64,000 nt of DNA from NCBI RefSeq assembly GCF_002567005.1, contig NZ_NUZU01000007.1:123414-187413 (forward strand), given 5' to 3'. The translations under genes were made by a program, and so were the position numbers. Origin of the DNA: Bacillus sp. AFS073361. GTDB lineage: Bacteria; Bacillota; Bacilli; Bacillales; Cytobacillaceae. The notes beneath the pieces were generated by a model. It saw only the letters and a program-made list of their open reading frames with translations. It had not been told where the DNA came from and made no database searches. Positions 8,870-18,072 of this stretch are shown here, in pieces (the stretch's first letter is position 1; each line of letters opens with the position of its first letter).

Positions 8870-10210
8870 TCATTTTGAAAAGGTCTTTTTCAATACCTGT
8901 TTGATAATTCGAGGGCTCATTAAGATGGTCATCGGACGAATTAGGTTCATGACTTTGATGAACGAATTATATATTTCTTGATTTTCCGATGATAAGAGGA
9001 AAATCTTTTTGGCGTACCATTGCTGAATGAAAAGACCTGCAGGTTTTTTCCCAATGGTCTCGGGATATCGAAAATCTTCTGTAATCACCATATTCCAAAT
9101 AGGGGCGATGATTTTAGCTTCTTGTTTATGGAAATTAGTAGTGACTTTTAGAAGATCATGACTTTCATTTTGAAGGAGTTCTTGCAGTTTAAGAGCCTCT
9201 AAAACTGCGATACTCATACCTTGACCAAAAACAGGATCAATTCTGCAAACCGTATCACCTATCAATAACAGTCCGCCGGGCAAATTCTTTACCCTATTAA
9301 ATTGTTTCCAAACGATATGTGGTACACGATAGACCGAGGTTCCGGAAAGAGGAACTGCATCCTTTATTTCATGGTAGATATCTAATTTAGGTAATTTTTT
9401 TGTTAGGTCTATAAAGCCATTATCACTTTTGACTACCTCTTTTTCGTTTACCTCATTATGATAGCCTATAAGTGTGACAATATGACATTCTCGTTCTACC
9501 CTAGAGATGGTACCACCTATTTTTTCTTGTGGCGGATTAGGATAGACAAGTTTAATAGCCCAGTCTCTTGATTGGCTTTCAGGCAGTTGAAAAGATTTAG
9601 TAATGTAACTTAATCCAATTTTCACTTTTTGTTCAGGGATAGACACACCACGTTTGTTTAGCCAACTACTAGAGAGACTGCTCACTCCACTTGCATCAAT
9701 AACAAGGTTCGCTGTTAGATTTTTTTCTGTCCCACTGTTATCGATAAGAACGACTCCTGTAATTTGATTCTTTTCCTCATTATAAATATAGTTTTCAACC
9801 GTGTGATTATAAAGAAAGGTTACGTTCGGTATAGCTTTTATGTAGTGGTCTATATGCCACTCTAAATGTGGGCGCGTTTGCAGAGTTGTTGTGTATCCAC
9901 CATTAAAACGTAATTTCCAGACACCATGGTGGAACCATGCTAGATCCTGCGTAGAGTTTATTTTCACTGCACCACTTGAGTGGAATTTCTTTGTTATACC
10001 TGGAAACAACGCTTCGAGACCATGCTCACCAGCTTGGAGGAGCGCATGTAAATGTTCACCTTGTGGGGCACCTTTTCTTGGAATGGGGCCTTGAGGTTCG
10101 TAATCACGTTCGATAATCATTACCTCTTTGAAAAAATCAGACACAACACGTGCTGCTAATTTCCCTGAGATGCCTCCGCCAATAATTATTGCTCTTTCAA
10201 ATTTGGACAA
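8870..10210 (-). CDS. FAD-dependent oxidoreductase/monooxygenase-like protein
   Basis: 446 residues. The N-terminal Rossmann motif GGGISG (11-16) with a following IIERD binds the ADP part of FAD; a second FAD motif GGLLLIGDTVCRIDPVFGQGMSIAVLEAL in the C-terminal third is the GD motif of the p-hydroxybenzoate-hydroxylase/geranylgeranyl-reductase group. An APQGEHLHALL segment follows the first domain. The substrate is unknown; hydroxylation or desaturation of a hydrophobic compound is possible. The start is TTG, with AGGAGG 11 bases upstream. It is a single gene with its own promoter region toward 10211-10260. Confidence 0.75.
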   Translation of the reverse strand: MSKFERAIIIGGGISGKLAARVVSDFFKEVMIIERDYEPQGPIPRKGAPQGEHLHALLQAGEHGLEALFPGITKKFHSSGAVKINSTQDLAWFHHGVWKLRFNGGYTTTLQTRPHLEWHIDHYIKAIPNVTFLYNHTVENYIYNEEKNQITGVVLIDNSGTEKNLTANLVIDASGVSSLSSSWLNKRGVSIPEQKVKIGLSYITKSFQLPESQSRDWAIKLVYPNPPQEKIGGTISRVERECHIVTLIGYHNEVNEKEVVKSDNGFIDLTKKLPKLDIYHEIKDAVPLSGTSVYRVPHIVWKQFNRVKNLPGGLLLIGDTVCRIDPVFGQGMSIAVLEALKLQELLQNESHDLLKVTTNFHKQEAKIIAPIWNMVITEDFRYPETIGKKPAGLFIQQWYAKKIFLLSSENQEIYNSFIKVMNLIRPMTILMSPRIIKQVLKKTFSK

Positions 10211-10348
10211 GGGGTGATAAGCCTCCTATTAATAATTTACCTACAATATAATAGCATACAACTTTCATAGATTGTATTGCCAAGAATTAAATAGTGTTAA
10301 TCAATGACTAAATACTCCTCTTCACATGAAAATACTATCCGAACGCGA

Positions 10349-10372
10349 AATTTGTGATATATTTCACAAATT
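10349..10372. promoter_or_regulatory. FNR/CRP-type palindrome upstream of the DoxX-like gene
   Basis: Two perfect 9-bp arms, AATTTGTGA and TCACAAATT, flank TATATT, giving the core TGTGA-N6-TCACA. The centre lies about 43 bp before the expected start of transcription from a TTAGAT -10 at 10392-10397, the class II activation position. Confidence 0.65.
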
Positions 10373-10459
10373 GTTCAATTCTAAGATGGTTTTAGATTGG
10401 AGGAATACGGTATATTATCACTATATTCATGTTGTTTATATTCACTAGGGGGCTTACAG

Positions 10460-11458
10460 ATGATGAAAAAGATATTTCAGATACTATTAACATTAGGGCT
10501 TATTATGACACCAATTTTTGCGCAAGTACATGTGAAATGGTTCACAAATGTGGAGCCGCATAAGGAGTCCATTGAAAATATATTATCACCAATGTTTTTA
10601 CTTTTAACTCTTGTGGCTGCTGTTGTATTAGCTTCATTAACACTGATCATTCCGAAAATGGCTAAATGGGGAACAGTGAAAAAAATGGAGGATCGTCTCT
10701 CCAGTTTAAGAAAGTATTCTAGGTATTTATTAAAATATGGAACCGCCGTTTCGCTGATGATACAAATGGTGTATGGAACTCTATTTGCTCCAGAGTTTCA
10801 TGTTAATAGTACAATTATTACAGTATTAGCATGGGTGACAATCGGTTTCTTATTGATACCTCATCATATTTCTACAAAAATTGGTGCTTCGATATTATTA
10901 GGATTATTTATTTATGTAACCATCCATCATGGTGTTTTCTATATGTTAGATTACGGATTTTACGTAGCCATTATTGGTGTATTGTTGGTAGGAAATACAA
11001 GACTAGAGCAAGCCGGATTCCCATTTCTGTATTTAGGGACAGGATTATCGCTTAGTTGGGTAGCGGTTGAAAAATGGGTCTATCCAAGTATGGCTTTAGA
11101 TATTGTCGCAAACCACCATGTGCCAACATTTGGCTTTGAACCCAGTTTGTTTGTTGTTATGGCAGCATTTATTGAATTTGTCGTCGGTTATTTATTAGTG
11201 GTCGGAGTTTTAAATCGTGTATTAGGTTTTGTGGTTACAGCTATTTTCATCTCCACCACCATGCTCTTTGGAATGACAGAAGTCATCGGTCATTTCATGA
11301 TTCACATTGTGTTAATTATCTTCATTCTTGAAGGTGTTTCATTCTATAACCCGCCAATAAAAATGCATAAAACGAAAACAGATCAATTTATCTTTGTGTT
11401 TTTAAACTTCATTTTTGTACTAGCAACTTTTTTATTAATTTACTATCGTTTCGCATAA
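10460..11458 (+). CDS. DoxX-like multi-pass membrane protein
   Basis: 332 residues. A signal-like first segment (MMKKIFQILLTLGLIMTPIFA) is followed by an outside stretch containing HVKWF and then about eight membrane helices. The helix layout and the EKWVYPSMALDIVANHHVP segment resemble the DoxX/thiosulfate:quinone-oxidoreductase small-subunit fold; I am not certain of the exact family. AGGGGG sits just before tandem ATGs at 10460/10463. The upstream FNR/CRP box suggests response to oxygen or redox state, fitting a respiratory-membrane role. It is monocistronic. Confidence 0.65.
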   Translation: MMKKIFQILLTLGLIMTPIFAQVHVKWFTNVEPHKESIENILSPMFLLLTLVAAVVLASLTLIIPKMAKWGTVKKMEDRLSSLRKYSRYLLKYGTAVSLMIQMVYGTLFAPEFHVNSTIITVLAWVTIGFLLIPHHISTKIGASILLGLFIYVTIHHGVFYMLDYGFYVAIIGVLLVGNTRLEQAGFPFLYLGTGLSLSWVAVEKWVYPSMALDIVANHHVPTFGFEPSLFVVMAAFIEFVVGYLLVVGVLNRVLGFVVTAIFISTTMLFGMTEVIGHFMIHIVLIIFILEGVSFYNPPIKMHKTKTDQFIFVFLNFIFVLATFLLIYYRFA

Positions 11459-11504
11459 CACTTATATAGTTGTTTTCGATTTTTACAAATTTAAAGGAAG
11501 AAGT

Positions 11505-11558
11505 GGGGCAGGGCTGCTGATAAACATTGTCAACAGCTCTGGTGCTCGCTTTTTTTTA
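11505..11558 (+). terminator. Terminator after the DoxX-like gene
   Basis: An imperfect stem, GGGGCAGGGCTGCTGA with TCAACAGCTCTGGTGCTC, runs into eight Ts. Confidence 0.65.
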
Positions 11559-11769
11559 TGCCTACTTATTCATGGACAATGTTTCAAACCAACTTTAAAG
11601 GAAAAGGTAACGAATCGTTCTGATCGCCTACGTTCTATGATGGTGAGTCTACGGAATTCAAAAGTGGTGCCTGACACTTTTTCTCTATTTGTGTTTTAAT
11701 ATTAATAGAGGAAAAAAGTTTCCATGAATGAAATGCAAACCAATATTAATAGAAGAAAAGAGGATTTCT
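11559..11769. other. Intergenic leader of the nitronate monooxygenase gene
   Basis: No gene is seen. The stretch contains a 12/13 copy of the dispersed repeat (11666-11678) and an imperfect 21-nt direct repeat, AATATTAATAGARGAAAA-type, at 11698-11718 and 11742-11762. Each copy carries a purine-rich ribosome-site-like stretch; the second one sits at the right distance before ATG 11770. Confidence 0.5.
11666..11678 (-). repeat. Dispersed 13-mer, copy 3 (12/13)
   Basis: GGTGCCTGACACT differs from the motif only in its last base. Confidence 0.65.
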
Positions 11770-12861
11770 ATGAAATTAAACACAAAACTATGTGCAATTC
11801 TAGATATAGATTATCCGATTATTCAAGCTGGAATGGCGGGAGGGCCTACGACCGTGGATCTTGTTGCTAATGTATCGAACGCTGGGGCATTAGGGACGTT
11901 GGGCGCAGCCTATATGAAACCAGAAGAAATTAGAGTGGCCATTAAAGAAATTAAGAAACGGACAACCAAGCCATTTGCTGTTAATTTGTTTTGTACAAAT
12001 CTGACCGATCATTATGAAGGTGTGGAAGAGTCACAGAAAGTCCTTAATAAAATAAGGAAAGAGTTAGGTATGGAGCCGGCAAACCACCAAGTGAAAACAA
12101 ATAACTTTTTTGACGAACAATTTGCTGTATTAATAGAAGAAAAAGTTCCTGTCATTTCCACAGCATTCGGGGTCCTTCCGGAAGATAAAATGGCAATCGT
12201 CAAGCAACAAAATATCACTATCACTACCATGGTAACAACCGTTCAAGAAGCGCTGCTCGCTGAGGAAAATGGAGCAGATATTATCATTGCCCAGGGGAGT
12301 GACGCCGGAGGTCATCGAGGAACATTTGAAATTGAAAAAAACACCCATGGTGCAACAGTCGGAACTTTTTCGCTAGTCCCACAGATCGTTGATGCAGTTT
12401 CAGTGCCTGTTGTCGCTGCTGGTGGCATTATGGATAGCCGGGGTTTGGTGGCTGCCTTAGCTTTGGGTGCACAGGGAGTTCAAATGGGAACCGCTTTCCT
12501 AACAACGATTGAGTCAGGTGCTCACCGTGTGTATAAAGAGGCACTTATCAATAGCACGGAGGAAAGTACAGTGATTACGAAAGTCTTTTCAGGTCGTCCG
12601 GCAAGGGGAATTAAAAATGCTTTTATTCAAGCTTACGATGATGCCAAGATTTCCCCAGCCGATTTCCCAACACAAAATACTATGGCGAATGATATCCGTA
12701 GACAGGGAGCCCTTCTAAATAATCCGGACTATATAGCACTTTGGGCAGGACAGGCGACAAGACTTTTACAATACGAAATTCCTGCAAGCAAAGTTATCCA
12801 TGATGTAGTTACAGGGGCAAAACAGTTACTATCTACTAATGAATCTATGAGTAATCAATAA
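11770..12861 (+). CDS. Nitronate monooxygenase (NMO/2-nitropropane dioxygenase family)
   Basis: A 363-residue FMN-binding TIM barrel. It oxidises alkyl nitronates such as propionate 3-nitronate to carbonyl compounds and nitrite, as detoxification. The N-terminal PIIQAGMAGGPTTVDLVANVSNAGALGTLGA and the catalytic-histidine block AQGSDAGGHRGTF are diagnostic, followed by phosphate-binding PVVAAGGIMD and ALGAQGVQMGTAFL. Length and pattern fit Bacillus YrpB-like enzymes. The start at 11770 has AAGAGGA upstream; the ATG at 11728 has a poorer site. It is monocistronic with a terminator at 12889. Confidence 0.88.
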   Translation: MKLNTKLCAILDIDYPIIQAGMAGGPTTVDLVANVSNAGALGTLGAAYMKPEEIRVAIKEIKKRTTKPFAVNLFCTNLTDHYEGVEESQKVLNKIRKELGMEPANHQVKTNNFFDEQFAVLIEEKVPVISTAFGVLPEDKMAIVKQQNITITTMVTTVQEALLAEENGADIIIAQGSDAGGHRGTFEIEKNTHGATVGTFSLVPQIVDAVSVPVVAAGGIMDSRGLVAALALGAQGVQMGTAFLTTIESGAHRVYKEALINSTEESTVITKVFSGRPARGIKNAFIQAYDDAKISPADFPTQNTMANDIRRQGALLNNPDYIALWAGQATRLLQYEIPASKVIHDVVTGAKQLLSTNESMSNQ

Positions 12862-12888
12862 TAGTCCCCGAAATATTGCAAATATGAA

Positions 12889-12918
12889 TGAGTGCGTGAA
12901 ACCTTTCGCGCGCTTTTT
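12889..12918 (+). terminator. Terminator after the NMO gene
   Basis: AGTGCGTGAAA and TTTCGCGCGCT form an 11-bp stem (with G-U pairs) and a 2-base loop, followed by Ts. Confidence 0.75.
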
Positions 12919-13009
12919 GGATGTTCCGTGAATACGATTCATTCTTTTTACAAAAAATTAACCTAATCATTTCAAGATACTGGAAAACGTAAGTTAGGAG
13001 AAATACAGA

Positions 13010-13588
13010 ATGAATCTTTTTGTAAATCCACCAGCACTTTTGGTTTTAGACGTTCAAGATGGGTTTGATGATCCGTACTGGGGGAAGCGGAACAATCTCG
13101 AAGCGGAGGAAAATATTTTACAATTGCTTACCGAATGGCGCAGACGGAAATGGCCGGTTATCTATTCTCGACATTTATCCCTTTTGCCTCAATCACCGCT
13201 CTATTATAAAAATAAAAACGGGACAAAATTTAAGGAGATAATTCGTCCTAAAGCGAATGAAAAAGTCTTTCAAAAAAATGTAAATAGTGCCTTTATTGGC
13301 ACGGAATTAGAAACTTATTTACGTGATCAGCAAATCAAATCGGTAATAATCACAGGCCTGTCGACCCAACATTGCGTATCCACCACCACTCGGATGAGTG
13401 GAAATTTGGGTTTCGATACATATTTAATCGAGGATGCGATCGCTGCATTTGAACTTATAGACCATAAAGGAATAAAACGCTCTGCCGAGGATGTACAAAC
13501 ATTTGAACTTGCCACTTTGCATCATGAATTTGCAACCATTATGACAACAGCTAATATACTGACTAAATTAACTAACTCAAACGAGTGA
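13010..13588 (+). CDS. Isochorismatase-like cysteine hydrolase
   Basis: 192 residues, cytoplasmic. The Asp-Lys-Cys triad of the family is complete: Asp14 (LVLDVQ), Lys89 (VFQKNVNSAF) and Cys122 (STQHCVSTT). A cis-peptide-type segment (IITGLSTQHC) precedes the cysteine. Relatives hydrolyse amides or enol ethers (nicotinamidase, N-carbamoyl amidases, isochorismatase); the substrate here is open. TTAGGAG precedes ATG 13010. No partner gene is visible. Confidence 0.85.
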   Translation: MNLFVNPPALLVLDVQDGFDDPYWGKRNNLEAEENILQLLTEWRRRKWPVIYSRHLSLLPQSPLYYKNKNGTKFKEIIRPKANEKVFQKNVNSAFIGTELETYLRDQQIKSVIITGLSTQHCVSTTTRMSGNLGFDTYLIEDAIAAFELIDHKGIKRSAEDVQTFELATLHHEFATIMTTANILTKLTNSNE

Positions 13589-13723
13589 CGTAGAAAACAC
13601 AAGGATTTCCGATTAAAAGTTACCTCTTTGGTGTATTTCCTACCACTATGTTGATTAATATAGTAAAATAAGATGGATCGATAATTAGTAAAATTAGAAA
13701 TTCAAACGTGTGGAGGATCTAAG

Positions 13724-14674
13724 GTGACATATCAACAAAATAAACGATTTAAATTGTTCTCATTGAATTCCAATCAAAAACTAGCAACAGAGATGGCAGA
13801 GCTCTTAGGATGCGATTTAGGAAACAGTTCTGTGTCTCATTTCAGTGATGGAGAGATTCAGATTCATATTGAAGAAAGTGTTCGTGGCAGTGAGGTCTAT
13901 GTTGTACAATCCACATCTTACCCTGTAAATGATAATATTTTGGAGCTCCTCATCATGATTGATGCTCTAAAAAGAGCTTCAGCTAGTATTATTAATGTGG
14001 TCATTCCATACTATGGATATGGACGACAAGACAGAAAGGCACGTTCACGGGAGCCGATTACAGCGAAACTAGTAGCGAACCTTTTAGAAACGACTGGAGC
14101 AAGTCGAATTCTTACAATGGACCTCCATACATCACAAATTCAAGGTTTCTTTGATATCCCCGTAGAACATCTCTATGGTGTTCCAATCCTTGGACAGTAT
14201 TTTAAGGAACAAGGTTTAGAAGATATTGTTATTGTCGCGCCACATAATGGCAGTATTGGCCGGGCAAGAAAAGTGGCCAACCTATTACACGTTCCACTTG
14301 CCCTAATCGATAAAAGAAGATTTGAAGAAAATGGTCCCCAAACCATAAATGTTATTGGTAATGTCGAGGGCAAAAATGCCATAATTATTGATGATATGAT
14401 TGATACCGGTGCAACCATTTCTTTAGCAGCTAAAGCTCTAGAAGAAAATGGGGCAAAAGCAATTTATGCCGGTTGTACGCATCCTGTTTTTACAGACCGA
14501 GCGATTGAAAAAATAGAATCGTCACCAATTAAGGAATTAGTCGTGACAAATACTATTGAATTGTCGGAAGATAAAATCAGTAGTAAAATTAAAACGATTT
14601 CTGTTGCGCCTCTTCTTGTTGAAGCAATCGACCGGATTCATAATGAAAAAGCAGTAAGTCCTTTATTTGAATAA
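13724..14674 (+). CDS. prs: Ribose-phosphate pyrophosphokinase paralogue
   Basis: A 316-residue, class I PRPP synthetase that makes PRPP from ribose 5-phosphate and ATP for nucleotide, His and Trp synthesis. The flexible catalytic loop [16 protein letters not shown] (100-115) and PRPP loop DDMIDTGAT (223-231) are present. At residues 172-177, canonical Bacillus Prs reads SPDHGG, but this protein reads APHNGS, losing the conserved Asp. The usual prs lies beside glmU; this one stands alone between an isochorismatase and an acyl-CoA synthetase, so it is probably a second copy. The start is GTG with GGAGG 7 bases upstream. Confidence 0.85.
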   Translation: MTYQQNKRFKLFSLNSNQKLATEMAELLGCDLGNSSVSHFSDGEIQIHIEESVRGSEVYVVQSTSYPVNDNILELLIMIDALKRASASIINVVIPYYGYGRQDRKARSREPITAKLVANLLETTGASRILTMDLHTSQIQGFFDIPVEHLYGVPILGQYFKEQGLEDIVIVAPHNGSIGRARKVANLLHVPLALIDKRRFEENGPQTINVIGNVEGKNAIIIDDMIDTGATISLAAKALEENGAKAIYAGCTHPVFTDRAIEKIESSPIKELVVTNTIELSEDKISSKIKTISVAPLLVEAIDRIHNEKAVSPLFE

Positions 14675-14685
14675 GTGATCCTACG

Positions 14686-14715
14686 AAGCCAACTATTTCT
14701 TATAGTTGGTTTTTT
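14686..14715 (+). terminator. Terminator after the prs paralogue
   Basis: CCAACTA (14689-14695) pairs with TAGTTGG (14703-14709), followed by TTTTTT. Confidence 0.8.
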
Positions 14716-14910
14716 GGAGTTTGGTTAAGACTAGATAATAGGCCTTAGTATTAACCGAGGCGAAATAATTTACATAGTTTTAGAAAATGATATGATTATA
14801 AGAGTGAATATTACTCAGTATCTAGTGTTATAACCAGGTACTAACCAGGAAGATCAAACGAGATTTGGTAACCCCAAAATCTAAACTACCAAGAATGGAG
14901 ATTGACAATT

Positions 14911-16473
14911 GTGGATATGAAATCATTTATTGCACCAGAACACTTCAATTTAGCAAGTGAAATTTCTAAACATTACTCCGAAAAAATCGCTTTACGATGG
15001 CAAAATGAACTAGGAGAAACGAAAACGATTTCTTATGCTCAGTTAATCACAAAAGCTAATAAATTAGCAAATGGATTAACGAAATTAGGACTAGAGAAGG
15101 GTGACAGGGTTGTTGTCATGAGCACTCGCCTCATTGAATCCTATGTTATTTATTTAGCCTGTTTAAAAGCAGGATTAGTCATTAGCCCTTCTTCAGAACT
15201 TTTACGAGCAAAGGATTTACTGTATCGCTTAAATCATTCGGAAGCGAAAGCCGTCATTTCTTATTCTGAGTTAATTGAAGAATTTGAAAATATTAAAGAG
15301 GATACTCCATTTTTACAATATAAGATTGCTTTTGGTCAGGAAGTACCAAATTGGCTTTCCTTAGAAGATTTAGCAGCTGAGGAATCAGAAATTTTCAGCG
15401 ATGTCGATACCCTGAGTGGCGATTTTGCCTTTTTAGCTTATACATCTGGGACAACCGGTCAGCCAAAAGGTGTTGTTCACAGCCATGGCTGGGGTTATGC
15501 TCATTTAAGAATTGCGGCATCCAGATGGCTGAATATTAGTGAGGACGATCTGGTTTGGGCTACAGCTTCCCCAGGGTGGCAAAAATGGGTTTGGAGTCCG
15601 TTCTTATCGATTCTAGGTTCAGGTGCCACAGGATTTATCTATCATGGAAGGTTCAATCCGCACAAATATTTACGTCTTCTTCAAAATCAACAGGTAAATG
15701 TTTTATGCTGTACACCTACCGAATACCGGATGATGGCTAAATTAGATGATCTTTCCAACTTCGATCTATCCCATTTGCATACGGCTGTATCTGCAGGGGA
15801 GGCGTTAAATCGTGAAGTCATTGATGTGTTTAAAGAACAATTCAAGATCCTGATACGCGATGGCTACGGACAGACAGAAAGTACATTATTGATAGCGAAC
15901 TTAAATGTTAATGAGAAAAAATTAGGTTCCATGGGGCAGCCGTTGTTAGATGAATTGATTGCTGTCGTTGATGAAAACGGCCATCCGGCACCAATCAACC
16001 AAGTCGGAACGATTGCCATTCGAAGCGATTTTCCGGCTTTATTTAAACAGTATTATAAAAATCCTGTAACCACGGCTTCATCTTATCAAGGTCAATATTT
16101 TCTAACTGGTGACCGTGCATTGAAAGACGAGGATAATTATTATTGGTTCCAAGGACGAAAAGACGATGTCATTATCAGCTCTGGATATACGATTGGACCA
16201 TTTGAAGTAGAAGATGCATTAATGAAACATAAATTGGTTAAGGAATGTGCGGTAGTCGCTTTACCGGACCCAATCAGAGGAAACGTTGTTAAGGCATTTG
16301 TTGTGTTGAAAGATGGCATTCTTGGAACAGTGGAGTTAACAAAGGAGTTACAGGGATTTGTAAAGAAATTAACTGCTCCTTATAAATATCCAAGGGTGAT
16401 TGAGTATATCGACGCACTACCGAAAACGGATTCGGGAAAAATTCGTCGTGTCGAACTGCGAACACAACGATAA
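14911..16473 (+). CDS. AMP-dependent acyl-CoA synthetase
   Basis: About 520 residues of the ANL adenylating superfamily. It activates a carboxylate with ATP and loads it on CoA. The P-loop YTSGTTGQPKGVVHSHGW, the YGQTES adenine motif, the TGDRALKDEDNYYWFQGRKDDVIISSGYTIGPFEVEDAL hinge and the PKTDSGKIRR catalytic lysine are all present. The pattern resembles Bacillus YtcI/AcsM-like enzymes acting on short or medium chains. GGAGA lies before the start; GTG 14911, TTG 14902 and ATG 14917 are all possible. The gene has its own upstream region and no visible terminator before the MATE promoter. Confidence 0.85.
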   Translation: MDMKSFIAPEHFNLASEISKHYSEKIALRWQNELGETKTISYAQLITKANKLANGLTKLGLEKGDRVVVMSTRLIESYVIYLACLKAGLVISPSSELLRAKDLLYRLNHSEAKAVISYSELIEEFENIKEDTPFLQYKIAFGQEVPNWLSLEDLAAEESEIFSDVDTLSGDFAFLAYTSGTTGQPKGVVHSHGWGYAHLRIAASRWLNISEDDLVWATASPGWQKWVWSPFLSILGSGATGFIYHGRFNPHKYLRLLQNQQVNVLCCTPTEYRMMAKLDDLSNFDLSHLHTAVSAGEALNREVIDVFKEQFKILIRDGYGQTESTLLIANLNVNEKKLGSMGQPLLDELIAVVDENGHPAPINQVGTIAIRSDFPALFKQYYKNPVTTASSYQGQYFLTGDRALKDEDNYYWFQGRKDDVIISSGYTIGPFEVEDALMKHKLVKECAVVALPDPIRGNVVKAFVVLKDGILGTVELTKELQGFVKKLTAPYKYPRVIEYIDALPKTDSGKIRRVELRTQR

Positions 16474-16502
16474 ATGGACATTTCTGACAGAAGATTAAAA
16501 CC

Positions 16503-16549
16503 TTTACTCACTTCCAAATCGTGGTATAATAAGCCGTATTAAAATACGG
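16503..16549 (+). promoter_or_regulatory. Promoter plus palindromic operator of the MATE gene
   Basis: TTTACT (16503-16508), 16 bp, then TATAAT (16525-16530). Immediately downstream, CCGTATT-AA-AATACGG (16534-16549) is a perfect 7-bp-arm palindrome overlapping the expected transcription start, the classic position of a repressor site. Confidence 0.55.
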
Positions 16550-16590
16550 TCGGTACGTTTCAAAAAATTCCATTAAAGAAGTGTTGCGTA

Positions 16591-17985
16591 ATGAATAAAT
16601 TAGAACTGAATATTAGGCACAGAGCTGTTCCTTTGTTAGATAAGTATTTTTCTGGCGAGTCGATAGGTTACAAGAAAATATTTGCGATTATCCTGCCCAT
16701 ATTCGTAGACCAGGCCTTTTTAATTATCATGAGTTTATTAAACACAGCGATGATTAGTTCTGCTGGAGTGGCAGCGGTTAGTGCCGTGAGTATGGTAGAT
16801 TCATTGAATATTTTCCTAGCCAATGTCTTTATAGCGGTCGCAACAGGAGGGACCGTGATTGTAGCCCAATATAAAGGGAGCGGGAATGGGGAGATGGTGT
16901 CCAAAACGGCGACACAAGCGATCACTGCCGTAACCCTATTTTCAGTCCTAATCAGTACTTTAGTTATCATTTTTCATACGGCAACCTTAAACCTATTATT
17001 TGGTAAAGCGGAAGCGGATGTATTTCAAAATGCTCGAATTTATCTTATCGGCAGCTGTCTTTCTTATCCATTCATCGCGATCTTTCAAGCGGTGACTGGC
17101 GCGTTAAGAGGTGTGGGGGAGACGAAACCCTGTTTGAATTTATCGCTAGTAATGAATTTAACCAATACGATTCTAAATCTACTACTGATTACATTCTTTC
17201 ACATGGGTGTGGAGGGTCTAGTGATTTCCACGCTTTTGGCGAGATTTTTAGGAATGGCCGCTGCCTTGGTTTATGTCTTAAAATACAATGAGACGATCCG
17301 TTTCAAGATAAAAAATGCGGTTAGAATTGACCTTTCTATTTTAAAAAAGGTCATGTTTATCGGGCTGCCTTTTGCCGCAGAACAAATCTTTTTCAATGGT
17401 GGAAAGCTGCTAACGCAAACGTTTATTGTCCAGTTAGGTACTCTTTCACTTACCGTTTTTGCGATTGCCAATGTGTTAATGATGGTCTATCAAATCGGAC
17501 CTAATTCAATCGGAATCGCCATCGTCACTATCGTAGGGCAATGTATTGGGCGTAGGAATATTGCAGACGCGAGGAAATTTATCTTCTCGTTAATTGGTCT
17601 TTCTTCGATTATTTTTATCATCGCGGATTTCTTGCTATTGCCATTGTTTCCGTTGTTGATAAAAATGTTCAATCCACCGGAAGAAATTATTCCTACGATT
17701 TTTACACTAGTATTAATAGCGGCCATTGCACAGCCAATCCTGTGGTCACCAAGTTTTATTATGCCATCAGCACTACGGGCAGCAGGGGATTCCAATTTTA
17801 CTTCGATTGCTTCATTGCTCTCGATGTGGTTGCTGCGGGTCATCTTAGGTTATGTTTTAGGAATTACCTTAGGTTTTGGAATTGTCGGTGTCTGGGTGGC
17901 AATGATTGTGGAATGGGGGACTCGCGGACTCATCTTTGGCTTGCGGTTTAAAGGGAAAAAGTGGTATGCACATAAACTAGTTTAA
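16591..17985 (+). CDS. MATE family efflux transporter
   Basis: 464 residues, 12 membrane segments in two homologous halves. The first half shows FVDQAFLIIMSLLNTAMISSAGVAAVSAVSMVDSL and the second repeats it as FAAEQIFFNGGKLLTQTFIVQLGTLSLTVFAIANVL, typical of multidrug/toxic-compound extrusion proteins driven by sodium or proton gradients. The inner LRGVGETKPCL and LRAAGDSNFTS loops mark each half. AAGAAGTG precedes the ATG. It is monocistronic; the palindrome at 16534 suggests drug-inducible repression by a regulator encoded elsewhere. Confidence 0.88.
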   Translation: MNKLELNIRHRAVPLLDKYFSGESIGYKKIFAIILPIFVDQAFLIIMSLLNTAMISSAGVAAVSAVSMVDSLNIFLANVFIAVATGGTVIVAQYKGSGNGEMVSKTATQAITAVTLFSVLISTLVIIFHTATLNLLFGKAEADVFQNARIYLIGSCLSYPFIAIFQAVTGALRGVGETKPCLNLSLVMNLTNTILNLLLITFFHMGVEGLVISTLLARFLGMAAALVYVLKYNETIRFKIKNAVRIDLSILKKVMFIGLPFAAEQIFFNGGKLLTQTFIVQLGTLSLTVFAIANVLMMVYQIGPNSIGIAIVTIVGQCIGRRNIADARKFIFSLIGLSSIIFIIADFLLLPLFPLLIKMFNPPEEIIPTIFTLVLIAAIAQPILWSPSFIMPSALRAAGDSNFTSIASLLSMWLLRVILGYVLGITLGFGIVGVWVAMIVEWGTRGLIFGLRFKGKKWYAHKLV

Positions 17986-17998
17986 TATCGTAACCGAT

Positions 17999-18032
17999 CC
18001 TCCTCAACCATTTTCAATTGAGGGGGTTTTTT
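17999..18032 (+). terminator. Terminator after the MATE gene
   Basis: CCTCCTCAA pairs with TTGAGGGGG, followed by six Ts. Confidence 0.85.
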
Positions 18033-18072
18033 CATATAATCATCATAGATACATCATTGGAGGAGGACCATC

